The notes below the pieces were generated by a model that was not told where the DNA came from, searched no databases, and saw only the letters and a program-made list of their open reading frames with translations. Of a DNA stretch of 25,428 bases, positions 7,156 through 14,187 are shown piece by piece (the first letter of the stretch is position 1; every line of letters starts with the position of its first letter). Both the position numbers and the translations under genes were made by a program. The DNA lies in the NCBI GenBank assembly GCA_938045435.1, contig CALIBA010000088.1:1-25428 (forward strand), read 5' to 3'. Origin of the DNA: an uncultured Selenomonas sp. (GTDB taxonomy: Bacteria; Bacillota; Negativicutes; Selenomonadales; Selenomonadaceae).

Positions 7156-7311
7156 GGTAAATTCCTCCAATACGCTGTAAATACTCCGATGACGGGGAAA
7201 AGTTGTCCCCTTCTCAAAAGACAGCGGACAGAAAGAGGCATATTGGTCACCCGTTGCAGGAAAATTTATTTGTTCAATCGAATATTTCTAAAGCAAAGGA
7301 GGATAAGGCAG

Positions 7312-7725
7312 ATGGTACGATCTATCGTCAAGGATGCAATGTTTCTCGGGCAGCCATCCGAGGAGGCCGTGAAATCCGACCTCCCGATTGCCAACGACTT
7401 GCTCGATACACTCAAAGCCCATGTCGGAAACTGTGTCGGGCTTGCCGCCAACATGATTGGCGAAAAGAAGCGCATAATTGCCGTATGCGTGGGTAAATCT
7501 CATCTCGTCATGCTGAATCCGGAGATTGTAAAAGCATCCTCCGAGCAATACGAGGCAGAGGAAGGATGTCTCTCCCTACCCGGACAGAGAAAAACAATGC
7601 GGCATGAATGGGTCGAAGTCACATACCGCGACATAAAATTTCGCAAGCAGAAAAACAAGTTCTCCGGCTTTACGGCGCAGATCATTCAACATGAGATAGA
7701 TCACTGCAACGGAGTCTTGATATGA
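7312..7725 (+). CDS. def: peptide deformylase-like protein with atypical motif 1
   Basis: This 137-residue protein belongs to the peptide deformylase family, whose members remove the formyl group from nascent proteins with a metal held by one Cys and two His. Motif 2 (EEGCLSL, C86) and motif 3 (QHEIDH, H127, E128, H131) are complete. Motif 1 reads GLAANMIG (43-50), so the usual catalytic Gln of GLAAPQ is Met48. From memory, this short GLAANMIG subfamily is widespread in Bacillota and annotated as deformylase, but its activity is less certain. AGGAGG (7297-7302) sets the start; the ORF is open to 6667 but that part is antisense to the antirepressor gene. It is cargo on the plus strand, ending in a strong hairpin. 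Confidence 0.85.
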   Translation: MVRSIVKDAMFLGQPSEEAVKSDLPIANDLLDTLKAHVGNCVGLAANMIGEKKRIIAVCVGKSHLVMLNPEIVKASSEQYEAEEGCLSLPGQRKTMRHEWVEVTYRDIKFRKQKNKFSGFTAQIIQHEIDHCNGVLI

Positions 7726-7767
7726 AAACCTCGGGCTGCATATAAACACAGTCCGAGGTTTTCATAT
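7720..7767 (+). terminator. long hairpin terminator after the deformylase gene
   Basis: ATATGAAAACCTCGG (7720-7734) pairs perfectly with CCGAGGTTTTCATAT (7753-7767). Four more pairs (GCTG/CAGT, one G-U) lie inside and the loop has 10 bases. The TTTT within the right arm can serve as the U-tract. It includes the deformylase stop codon and ends just before the AbiE promoter. Confidence 0.7.
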
Positions 7768-7786
7768 AATCGTAATTCGTATTTTA

Positions 7787-7830
7787 TTGACTTCCTTGCT
7801 TGTTTATCTATATAATACAAGCAAGAAAGT
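7787..7830 (+). promoter_or_regulatory. abiE promoter with palindromic operator
   Basis: TTGACT (7787-7792), an 18-base spacer and a perfect TATAAT (7811-7816) form a strong promoter. An inverted repeat overlays it: CTTGCTTGT (7795-7803) and ACAAGCAAG (7817-7825), extending to 14-base arms with one mismatch (7790-7803 and 7817-7830). The -10 box lies between the arms. AbiEi antitoxins are known to repress their own operon through inverted repeats at the promoter, so this is the likely operator. Confidence 0.75.
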
Positions 7831-7848
7831 TTATAGGAGGTGATTCAC

Positions 7849-8442
7849 ATGACGCAACAAGCTGCTATCATGAACCTCATCCATAAAAATAACGGTATGC
7901 TGACAACAGCCAAAGCAGTATCATCCGGTATTTCCCGCAGCATGTTGGCACATCTCGTCAAACGCGGGCATCTGCTCCGTCCTGCCCGCGGCGTATACAC
8001 TCTGCCCGAAATATGGGAAGATGAATTTCTCAATCTGCAAACACGATTCAAACGTGGCATTTTCTCACACGAAACAGCTCTCTTTCTCTGGAATCTGACG
8101 GATCGAACGCCGATTTCCTACCATATGACCTTCCCAACAAACTACAATCTGGCGAATCCGAAAAAGGAAGGGATCCACTGCGCACAGGTGAAGCCGGAGT
8201 GGTATGCGCTCGGTATAACAGAGGTAAAGTCGCCTGCTGGCAATTCGGTACACTGCTACTCCGTAGAACGGACACTCTGTGACATTCTTCGCCCGCATCA
8301 TACCGGCGACATTCAGGTCACCGCAGAAGTATTCAAACGCTATACGAACAGTCCGCAAAAAAACATTCCCCTGCTCTCAAAGTACGCAGCTCGGCTCGGC
8401 GTCGAAAAAAGGATACGGACATATCTGGAGGTACTGCTTTGA
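7849..8442 (+). CDS. abiEi: AbiEi family antitoxin (type IV toxin-antitoxin)
   Basis: This 197-residue protein is the antitoxin and transcriptional autoregulator of the AbiE abortive-infection system. It starts with a winged helix (about residues 5-55): MLTTAKAVSSGISRSMLAHLV is the recognition region and HLLRPARGVYTLPE the wing. The AbiEi C-terminal domain follows, with FSHETALFLWNLTDRTP, a VKSPAGNSVHCYSVERTLCDIL segment, and a basic C-terminal helix. In type IV systems it counters the toxin without binding it. AGGAGG (7835-7840) lies 8 bases before the ATG at 7849; the GTG at 7840 falls in the ribosome site. It ends at the toxin start codon (TTGA overlap). Confidence 0.93.
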   Translation: MTQQAAIMNLIHKNNGMLTTAKAVSSGISRSMLAHLVKRGHLLRPARGVYTLPEIWEDEFLNLQTRFKRGIFSHETALFLWNLTDRTPISYHMTFPTNYNLANPKKEGIHCAQVKPEWYALGITEVKSPAGNSVHCYSVERTLCDILRPHHTGDIQVTAEVFKRYTNSPQKNIPLLSKYAARLGVEKRIRTYLEVLL

Positions 8443-9275
8443 AAAATGCAATGCAGTTAAAGGCCGCCATCAATAAAATGGCAAAAGAAAAACATATCCC
8501 TTCCCAGCTCGTGATGCAAAACTATATGTTGGAGCGGCTGCTGGAACGCATCGCCCATTCAAGATATCAAGGCAACTTCATCCTAAAGGGTGGGCTGCTG
8601 ATTGCCTCGATGGTTGGTCTCCATTCCCGTGCCACAATGGATATGGACGCCACGATCCTAAATCATCCCGTGAACGAAAACAGTATAAAGAAAATGTTTG
8701 AGGAGATTATCTCTATCCCCATTGATGACGATATAACCTTCAGTTTTCAGGACGTTGGAGAAATCCGAAAGAACGACGCATACGGCGGCTATCGTGTATC
8801 GCTGACGGCAAACTTCCTCCCTATGAAGGTTCCTCTGAAGCTGGATATTACAACAGGTGACAAGATTACCCCGAAGGCAGTCGAATACAAATATCCCATG
8901 ATGTTCAATGACGGCACATTGGAAATCTTTGCTTACAACCTTGAGACAATCCTTGCCGAGAAGTTGGAAACTGTAATTTCCCGTGGAGATCAAAATACGC
9001 GGCCAAGGGATTTTTACGATATTTTTATCCTGAGCAAGCTGAAAGGCGATCAGATCAATTGGACAATTTTGCGTCAGGCTGTATCCGAAACTGCACAAAA
9101 GCGCAATTCCGGTATGCTAATGCCGCAGTATCAGAGTATTTTGGAGCAGATTGTAAGCAGTCCGGTGATGCAGAATCACTGGACAATATATCAGCGAGAT
9201 TATGAATATGCCAGAGAAGTGGACTTCTCTGCCACCTGTGAAACAATCCTCCAACTCATGGATTCAATACAATAA
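8439..9275 (+). CDS. abiEii: AbiEii family nucleotidyltransferase toxin
   Basis: This 278-residue toxin belongs to the AbiEii/MenT-like nucleotidyltransferase fold, whose members block growth by transferring nucleotides to cellular targets during phage infection. Motif I is visible as KGGLL (50-54) with RATMDMD (64-70, D68 and D70 as metal ligands). The third acidic residue is in KLDITTGD (D136). AEKLETVISR (173-182) and RPRDFYDIF (188-196) are the conserved C-terminal motifs. Translation probably starts at the TTG at 8439, because GGAGGT (8427-8432) is 6 bases away and the ATG at 8451 is too far. It overlaps abiEi by 4 bases. All active-site motifs are intact. Confidence 0.93.
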   Translation: MKNAMQLKAAINKMAKEKHIPSQLVMQNYMLERLLERIAHSRYQGNFILKGGLLIASMVGLHSRATMDMDATILNHPVNENSIKKMFEEIISIPIDDDITFSFQDVGEIRKNDAYGGYRVSLTANFLPMKVPLKLDITTGDKITPKAVEYKYPMMFNDGTLEIFAYNLETILAEKLETVISRGDQNTRPRDFYDIFILSKLKGDQINWTILRQAVSETAQKRNSGMLMPQYQSILEQIVSSPVMQNHWTIYQRDYEYAREVDFSATCETILQLMDSIQ

Positions 9276-9288
9276 ATCACAGTTCAAG

Positions 9289-9320
9289 CGGCATCTGTCA
9301 GAGAGGCAGATGCCGTTTTT
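9289..9320 (+). terminator. rho-independent terminator of abiEi-abiEii
   Basis: CGGCATCTG (9289-9297) pairs perfectly with CAGATGCCG (9307-9315) and TTTTT follows (9316-9320). It ends exactly at the stop codon of the convergent DNA polymerase gene. Confidence 0.9.
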
Positions 9321-11257
9321 CAGTCCTTCCGATAAAACTCGCACTCATACCCATCCGCCTTGAGCGGCAGCCCCTTCGCCCACGGCGAATTCTCAGCCAT
9401 GATGGAGCATATCTCCTCCACCGATGAAACTCCGTATGGGACTTCGAGTACGATTTCGTCATGGACGTGCATGACGATATGGAATCCCTTGTCCCGCAGC
9501 CCTTTCATTGCACAGACGAGCAGATCTCGCGCCGTCGCCTGTGTGATGTTCTCAACGAGTTTCCCACCGAAAGTTTCAATCCGCTCCCACTTCTTCGTCA
9601 TACCGAGACCTTCATAGGTGACGGATTCTCCACCGAATCTGTTTGCTCCGATGCGCGGCTTTGCATACGCAAGCTCTCTTCCGCTCGGCAATCGTATAAA
9701 CAAAACGCCGCTCTTATACGCACAACGAATGCCATGTGTTTCTACTTCAACGCGTCGTTTCACACAGGTCTTGACGGCACGATCCACATCCCACCAGAAT
9801 TGCACGATATGTGGATTCGATGCACGCCACAAATCCACAAGAGGCTGAAGTTCCTCTTCTTTCATTCCGGACTCGACTGCGCCCATCGCAATCAGCGCAC
9901 CAACCGATCCACCGTATCCACAGCTCAAAACTGCCTGCTTTCCTTTCTGCCGTAGTTCCGCATTCTCGCCGTGCTTTTCGACAGTGCAATGGAACATACG
10001 AGATGCCGTTTCGCAGTAGATGTCCCCGTTCTTTTCAAACACATCGAGTACCCATTGTTCTCCCGCAAGCCACGCGAGAACTCTTGCTTCGATGGCAGCG
10101 TAGTCGGCGACAACGAAGCGGCAGCCGGGGCGTGGCACAAATGAGGTGCGGATGAGCTGCGAGAGAACATCCGAGGTACTGTCATAGAGCATATCCAGAA
10201 GGTCGAAATCACCGTCTTTGACAAGCGTGCGAACCTCCTTCAGCTGCGTGAGATGGTTTTGGGGCAGATTCTGTAATTGAATGAGTCGCCCCGCGAAGCG
10301 CCCCGTTCTGTTTGCACCGTAAAACTGGAACAATCCTCGCGCACGGTGATCCGCTCCCGTGACCGCTTCCATTGCCATATACTTCTTGACGCTTGTCTTG
10401 GATAGTTGCTGCCGCAGTTCCAATATCTCCCGCACATCTCCCGTTGCTGCTCGGAGCATTTTGGTCACTTCACTCTTTGCAAGAGATTCCACCGAGAGTC
10501 CTTTCCCGTGCAGCCAGTCCATAAGCTGAAGCGGAGAGTTCGGGTTCTCAAGATCCGTGAGATTCTGCGCCCGTTCAAGGCAGACCGCCTTGCTCCGCTC
10601 ATCGCAGCAGATCGCCTGTGTGACAAATGTGGTGTCTACCAAAATCCCACGGTCATTGATTTCTTGGTCGATGACGTAGTTCTCCCACTCACTCTCCGGC
10701 ACAGGAAATTTCTTCAGCCGCGCCTGAATTGCCATCTCCGTTTCCACATCCCGCTTGTTGTATTCCGTGAATAGTTTCCATTTTTCGGGAGCATCCGCAG
10801 GAAGATTGCGCGTCCTTCCCCCGTTGCTTTTGGTTGCCTTGCAAGGAATACAGAAATACCGTATGAGGTCTTTCCCCTCCTCCATTTTTTGACAATCAAG
10901 ACGCAGCACCGTTCCTACGTCTTTTAGGGATAATGGCAGCCCAAGCATCGCTGCCCAGATCATGGAGCAACGCCACGAATTCGGATGCAGTCGGATGCCC
11001 AGATGTCGTGACAGGCATACGCGCTCAAACATGGTGTTGAATGCCCATTTCGTGACAGTCTCATCTGTCAATGCCGCAAGAATCTCATCCGGAATCTCTT
11101 CCCCGCTTGCCAGATTGACAACCTGCACTTCTCCTCCATCCACAGAATATCCGAACAGCAGGATTTCAAAATCCTCCGATTCCGCATACTTATATACGCC
11201 CGCCTTGGCAAGCGGTACGCTTGAAAATGTCTCAATATCGATACTGATGGATTTCAT
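9320..11257 (-). CDS. phage family A DNA polymerase (DNA polymerase I type)
   Basis: This 645-residue replicative polymerase of the phage PolA type has a 3'-5' exonuclease domain and a polymerase domain but no 5' nuclease. The exonuclease region (about 1-190) begins with SIDIETFS (D7, E9) and has NTMFE and YNKRDVETE as later motifs. The polymerase motifs are: motif A DYAAIEARVLAW (from D385); motif B RQKGKQAVLSCGYGG (436-450); and motif C HVHDEIVLE (597-605). GGGGAGA precedes the ATG. It should copy the phage genome from the primers made by the primase-helicase. It follows the DUF2815 gene in the same direction and converges with abiEii. Confidence 0.95.
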   Translation of the reverse strand: MKSISIDIETFSSVPLAKAGVYKYAESEDFEILLFGYSVDGGEVQVVNLASGEEIPDEILAALTDETVTKWAFNTMFERVCLSRHLGIRLHPNSWRCSMIWAAMLGLPLSLKDVGTVLRLDCQKMEEGKDLIRYFCIPCKATKSNGGRTRNLPADAPEKWKLFTEYNKRDVETEMAIQARLKKFPVPESEWENYVIDQEINDRGILVDTTFVTQAICCDERSKAVCLERAQNLTDLENPNSPLQLMDWLHGKGLSVESLAKSEVTKMLRAATGDVREILELRQQLSKTSVKKYMAMEAVTGADHRARGLFQFYGANRTGRFAGRLIQLQNLPQNHLTQLKEVRTLVKDGDFDLLDMLYDSTSDVLSQLIRTSFVPRPGCRFVVADYAAIEARVLAWLAGEQWVLDVFEKNGDIYCETASRMFHCTVEKHGENAELRQKGKQAVLSCGYGGSVGALIAMGAVESGMKEEELQPLVDLWRASNPHIVQFWWDVDRAVKTCVKRRVEVETHGIRCAYKSGVLFIRLPSGRELAYAKPRIGANRFGGESVTYEGLGMTKKWERIETFGGKLVENITQATARDLLVCAMKGLRDKGFHIVMHVHDEIVLEVPYGVSSVEEICSIMAENSPWAKGLPLKADGYECEFYRKD

Positions 11258-11322
11258 CTATCTTCTCCCCAAAAAACAGGCAGCGGCTTGCGCCGCCACC
11301 CATTCCTGCAAAATCCGATTGG

Positions 11323-11880
11323 TCAGCTGAGGAAATTCTCGTCATCGCCGTCAAGGCTCTCAAAATCCGATGTTGCCGATGAACGCCCGCCGAGGGGTTC
11401 GCCATCCTCGAGTTTCTGGATGTTCCCGAGTCCGCAGGCGATGCCCTTGTTCCCGTTGGAGTTGAATGCATAGAGCGTAATGCTCACACGCGCATAGCAC
11501 CCGGAGTACACCTCATCGCGATCCAAAATCGGCTGAACCTTGCGGTTCACAATCTGCGGAGCCGTCCGCGCGTTTGCGTTGATGAAGTATGCATCCTTGT
11601 AGTTTTCGTCATCGGGACGCTCAACATCGCCGTCGCGCAGCGGCAGCTTGATTGCGCCCTTGTTCGGCTTCTTGCCGCCGAACTTGCCGAGTCCTGCGTC
11701 GATGGCAGCGTCCACCGCCGCTTGGATATCCTTGACCGTCTTGGTATCCGACTTCGGGATAATAAGGCTGACGGAGTATTTCTCCTCGCCGCCGTTGATG
11801 GATACCGGCTCCCACACATGTGCATAGGAGAGACGAACCTTGCCCGTGATAACCTTCGTATTCTTGTTCTTCGTTGCCAT
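11323..11880 (-). CDS. DUF2815 single-strand DNA-binding-like protein
   Basis: This 185-residue protein belongs to the DUF2815 family, predicted from fold comparisons to resemble phage single-strand DNA-binding proteins such as T7 gp2.5. It begins MATKNKNTKVITGKVRLSYA, and WEPVSINGGEEKYSVSLII follows. A repeated pattern of beta strands is seen, e.g. GCYARVSITLYAFN, and the C-terminus is acidic (ESLDGDDENFLS). An acidic tail is the usual protein-interaction tail of SSB proteins. The start at 11880 is preceded by GGAGGTACATTAAC; the longer in-frame ORF lies in the DUF2800 gene. It sits between the DUF2800 nuclease and the polymerase, as in other phages of this type. Confidence 0.88.
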   Translation of the reverse strand: MATKNKNTKVITGKVRLSYAHVWEPVSINGGEEKYSVSLIIPKSDTKTVKDIQAAVDAAIDAGLGKFGGKKPNKGAIKLPLRDGDVERPDDENYKDAYFINANARTAPQIVNRKVQPILDRDEVYSGCYARVSITLYAFNSNGNKGIACGLGNIQKLEDGEPLGGRSSATSDFESLDGDDENFLS

Positions 11881-11881
11881 G

Positions 11882-13009
11882 TTAATGTACCTCCGTAATC
11901 GCTGTGAATTCTGACTGAGCACTGCCTGTATGAATCGCCGGACGCTTGTCCGATACCGGGACGAGTGTCGGCTTTCCGGGCGGCTTTTCGATAAGCCCGC
12001 CAAGAATGTCTGTAAATGCTTTCTTTCCCATCAACTTTTCCATCCGAGTCAGTGTAATGAGTTTCTTATCGAAGATGTCCGTATACCCTGCCGATTCTGC
12101 CTCCCTTGCAACGGAATCCTCATCCTTATACCTGCGGACGGAACGCCCCTCCACAATCTTGAAGCCCGTCCACGCCTTGCCGTGGTTGACCGCCGCATCC
12201 GTCGCATAGGCGAGAATGGCATTTGCCCACTTGATGAGTTCCGGGATTTCTCCGAGAACGTCCTCAATCTCCTCGTCTGTAATGAGCGGAGGATACTTGA
12301 ACTCCTCTTTGGCAAGCCGCAGTTTTTCCTCCGCACGCGCCCTGCAGCGAACCGATGCACGGCAAAACGTACACCATTCGCCTGCGCAGTATTCTCCCTC
12401 GCCCGCATAGGCGAGGCGCGCTTTCTCCACAAGATCGTCCCTCGCCCAACGCAGAATCTCTTCTTTGGGGAGCGACCATGTGCATACATTTTCCCTTCGA
12501 GGTTGGAAGATGCTCATGGAGATTTTCTGGATATCATAGATTCCGTCGAGAAGTTCCAATGCACCGAGCGCGTAGAGCATCATCTGGGGATTGTGTTCCG
12601 CCTCCACGAGTACACCCATACCGTATTTGAAGTCAACAATGTGGAGCCTGTCTCCACCGACGATGATGCAGTCTGCCGTTCCGAACGCCTCCGACACATA
12701 ACGTGTAATATCGAGCCGCTGCTCGACAAGCACCATCGGCGAAGGAATTTCTCTCATCCGTTCCTGCACGAACAAAATATAGTCATCGGAACAGCGATCC
12801 ATCTCATCATCTTCAAAATCTGACTGCGGCCGCTTGCTGCGGAGCTTCAGAAATTTACGCAGCTTATGCTCACAGAGCGCGTGCGCTGCTGTTCCTTCGG
12901 CGGCTACTTCACTCGATGAAGATGGAAATTCACGTTCAAGGCAAGCGGACGGTGGACAGTTCATCCACCGATGTGCCGCCGAAGGCGACAACAATGCGTG
13001 GGTACCCAT
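11882..13009 (-). CDS. DUF2800 RecB/Cas4-like nuclease with probable Fe-S cluster
   Basis: This 375-residue PD-(D/E)XK nuclease of the DUF2800 family probably processes DNA ends for phage recombination with the neighbouring DUF2815 protein. EGTAAHAL (39-46) is the RecB-type helix motif. Catalytic residues are likely D113 (FGTADC), D126 and K128 (HIVDFKYG) and Q142. The cysteines C18 (NCPPS) and C213-x2-C216-x5-C222 (EWCTFCRASVRC) have the Cas4/AddB spacing of an iron-sulfur cluster. The ATG at 13009 overlaps the previous stop by one base and has GGAGGAACTCTG before it. The nuclease fold is firm; the cluster and role are inferred. Confidence 0.88.
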   Translation of the reverse strand: MGTHALLSPSAAHRWMNCPPSACLEREFPSSSSEVAAEGTAAHALCEHKLRKFLKLRSKRPQSDFEDDEMDRCSDDYILFVQERMREIPSPMVLVEQRLDITRYVSEAFGTADCIIVGGDRLHIVDFKYGMGVLVEAEHNPQMMLYALGALELLDGIYDIQKISMSIFQPRRENVCTWSLPKEEILRWARDDLVEKARLAYAGEGEYCAGEWCTFCRASVRCRARAEEKLRLAKEEFKYPPLITDEEIEDVLGEIPELIKWANAILAYATDAAVNHGKAWTGFKIVEGRSVRRYKDEDSVAREAESAGYTDIFDKKLITLTRMEKLMGKKAFTDILGGLIEKPPGKPTLVPVSDKRPAIHTGSAQSEFTAITEVH

Positions 13010-13263
13010 CAGAGTTCCTCCGCTTCTTTGAGCATGGCAGCGTAGGCATCTTGAGGAATATCACTTAGACGATCCGCGCCATACTTTGTAATGAGTGCCT
13101 TGACCGCCTCACGCTTTCCCTCCGTACTCTTACGCACGAGAACAGCGCGTACAGCTTCAAGTGAGACGGCTTTTTCGTCTGTCTGTCCAGACTGTATTGC
13201 TTCCAGGGCATCGGCTGCGTCGCGCAGCATTTGGGGGAGATTTTTCAGATCAACCATGTCCAT
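13009..13263 (-). CDS. small phage protein of unknown function
   Basis: This 84-residue, mostly helical protein has no known role. It starts with MVDLKNLPQMLRDAADALE-type residues, then has VSLEAVRAVLVRKSTEGKREAVKALITKYG and ends DAYAAMLKEAEEL. From memory, the pattern LEEVRAVL---S--G----VKALL-K-GA--LS is common in small proteins just upstream of DUF2800 in Bacillota phages, sometimes mislabelled as an rRNA biogenesis protein. The AAAGGAACTG ribosome site favours 13263; the ATG at 13257 is the alternative. It overlaps the DUF2800 start and so belongs to the same operon. Confidence 0.75.
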   Translation of the reverse strand: MDMVDLKNLPQMLRDAADALEAIQSGQTDEKAVSLEAVRAVLVRKSTEGKREAVKALITKYGADRLSDIPQDAYAAMLKEAEEL

Positions 13264-13351
13264 CAGTTCCTTTCATCAAGATTTTCTTTGCGGCATTACG
13301 GGCAATCAGGCTGATTGCCATGAGAACGGCTGCGATTTCCTTGCTTCGCAT
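13250..13351 (-). CDS. 33-residue small phage protein
   Basis: This short reading frame begins MRSKEIAAVLMAISLIARN and ends GTDGHG before a TGA at 13250-13252. AAAGGAGGG lies 8 bases before its ATG, one of the best ribosome sites in the operon. The middle is a hydrophobic helix (IAAVLMAISLIA) followed by a basic stretch (RNAAKKILMK). It overlaps the end of the sigma-like gene and the start of the 84-residue gene in other frames. From memory, similar tiny basic proteins occupy this position in related phages. No function is known. Confidence 0.6.
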   Translation of the reverse strand: MRSKEIAAVLMAISLIARNAAKKILMKGTDGHG

Positions 13352-13931
13352 TTCTCTTCCCTCCTTTCACAGGAGAGCGGACAGAAACCGCCGAAACGGT
13401 CACCCTGTTTTCAAAAAAATCTCGGAGCACCGCATAAATCCTGTCTTTTCGCTTATGAACCGCAGTCTTTGATTTGCCGAGGATTTCAGCAATTGTGCGC
13501 TCAGATTCACCCTCCCCGATCAACTGAAGAAGCCGTCGATCTTCCGGGGCGAGGTCTTCCATCGCCTCAAGGAGTTGCTCTATCATGAGTTTCTGGATGC
13601 AGAAATCCTCGAGGCTCATCGAAGAAACCGCCTCCTCGGGCATCATGTCAATAGAGGATTCCCTGAGCACAGGCTGTGTGCAATGATCGCAGTCATGGTT
13701 GCATGCATCCTTGCGACTTTGATTCACACAGAGCTTCTTCGCTCGCGTTGCCTCCTTTTGCTCACGCCATATCGGGCGCATATATTCTCGGTATACCTCA
13801 TCCGTCACCGGAATCTTGATAACTCTTTTTCGTCGATTCCCAATCCACCGCCATTCGACATCTTTGGGATCGATGTCGAAATCACGAATCGTCTCGGAGG
13901 TAACTTCCATTGGAATGAAATACTGCTTCAT
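13296..13931 (-). CDS. sigma-like helix-turn-helix phage protein
   Basis: This 211-residue protein has a sigma-70 region 4-like helix-turn-helix at about 125-170 (LAPEDRRLLQLIGEGESER then TIAEILGKSKTAVHKRKDRI). Before it lie a basic region and a Cys cluster C77-x3-C81-x2-C84 (CNHDCDHC), which could bind zinc with C68. The N-terminal KQYFIPMEVTSETIRDF and VEWRWIGNRRKRVIKIPV segments are typical of a family at the head of Bacillota phage replication operons. It may act as an early transcription regulator. The last 30 or so residues are low-complexity and overlap the 33-residue gene. The AAAGGA ribosome site and ATG lie inside a hairpin. Confidence 0.8.
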   Translation of the reverse strand: MKQYFIPMEVTSETIRDFDIDPKDVEWRWIGNRRKRVIKIPVTDEVYREYMRPIWREQKEATRAKKLCVNQSRKDACNHDCDHCTQPVLRESSIDMMPEEAVSSMSLEDFCIQKLMIEQLLEAMEDLAPEDRRLLQLIGEGESERTIAEILGKSKTAVHKRKDRIYAVLRDFFENRVTVSAVSVRSPVKGGKRNAKQGNRSRSHGNQPDCP

Positions 13932-13975
13932 CGTTGTATCCTTTCTGTCTGAACAAGGTCAGCGGGATACAACGA
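13931..13975 (-). promoter_or_regulatory. hairpin covering the ribosome site and start of the sigma-like gene
   Basis: GGATACAACGA (minus strand, 13941-13931) contains the end of the AAAGGA ribosome site and touches the start codon. It pairs perfectly over 11 bases with TCGTTGTATCC (minus strand, 13975-13965). An inner CTGA/TCAG helix could extend it. In mRNA this stem would hide the ribosome site, suggesting translational control, or the repeat could be a DNA operator. Confidence 0.6.
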
Positions 13976-14111
13976 AGGCCGATGCACTTGACGTACACCG
14001 GCCGCAATCACCTAAAAATGGACATAGCGGTAAACGGTGGGACATCGAAGTGCCATATGCGCTGCGTATGCGCAGCATGGTCTTCGTATGTTCCCGCCGC
14101 CTTTAATGGCC

Positions 14112-14164
14112 ATCTCAAGGCTTTGAGATTTTGAAACGAATCATTCGCTTCATTTCGTTTGAAA
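14112..14164. repeat. two adjacent hairpins in the gap upstream of the sigma-like gene
   Basis: ATCTCAA/TTGAGAT (14112-14118, 14123-14129) is followed by TTTGAAACGAA (14130-14140) and TTCGTTTGAAA (14154-14164), which pair with one mismatch. They lie in the 610-base gap 13932-14541. Apart from these, that gap holds the RBS hairpin, a possible 28-residue peptide gene, the twin palindromic repeats and the hsdR terminator. Confidence 0.4.
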
Positions 14165-14187
14165 TAAAATTTTAATTTTTGGATTCT

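Noticed and set aside
6667..7311. Plus-strand extension making the deformylase 352 residues long
   Set aside because: It runs antisense through the ORF6N/ORF6C gene; AGGAGG before 7312 and the family length of about 137 residues set the start.
11267..11300. GC-rich hairpin plus T-run between DUF2815 and polymerase genes as a terminator
   Set aside because: The stem is only 5-6 pairs and the T-run is offset by several bases; it would also cut an operon that needs polymerase.
11930..12823. 297-residue plus-strand ORF
   Set aside because: It is antisense to the DUF2800 gene, whose nuclease motifs are intact.
14001..14110. 33-residue minus-strand frame beginning MAIKGGGN
   Set aside because: No ribosome site is present, and its start lies in a hairpin; composition is not gene-like.
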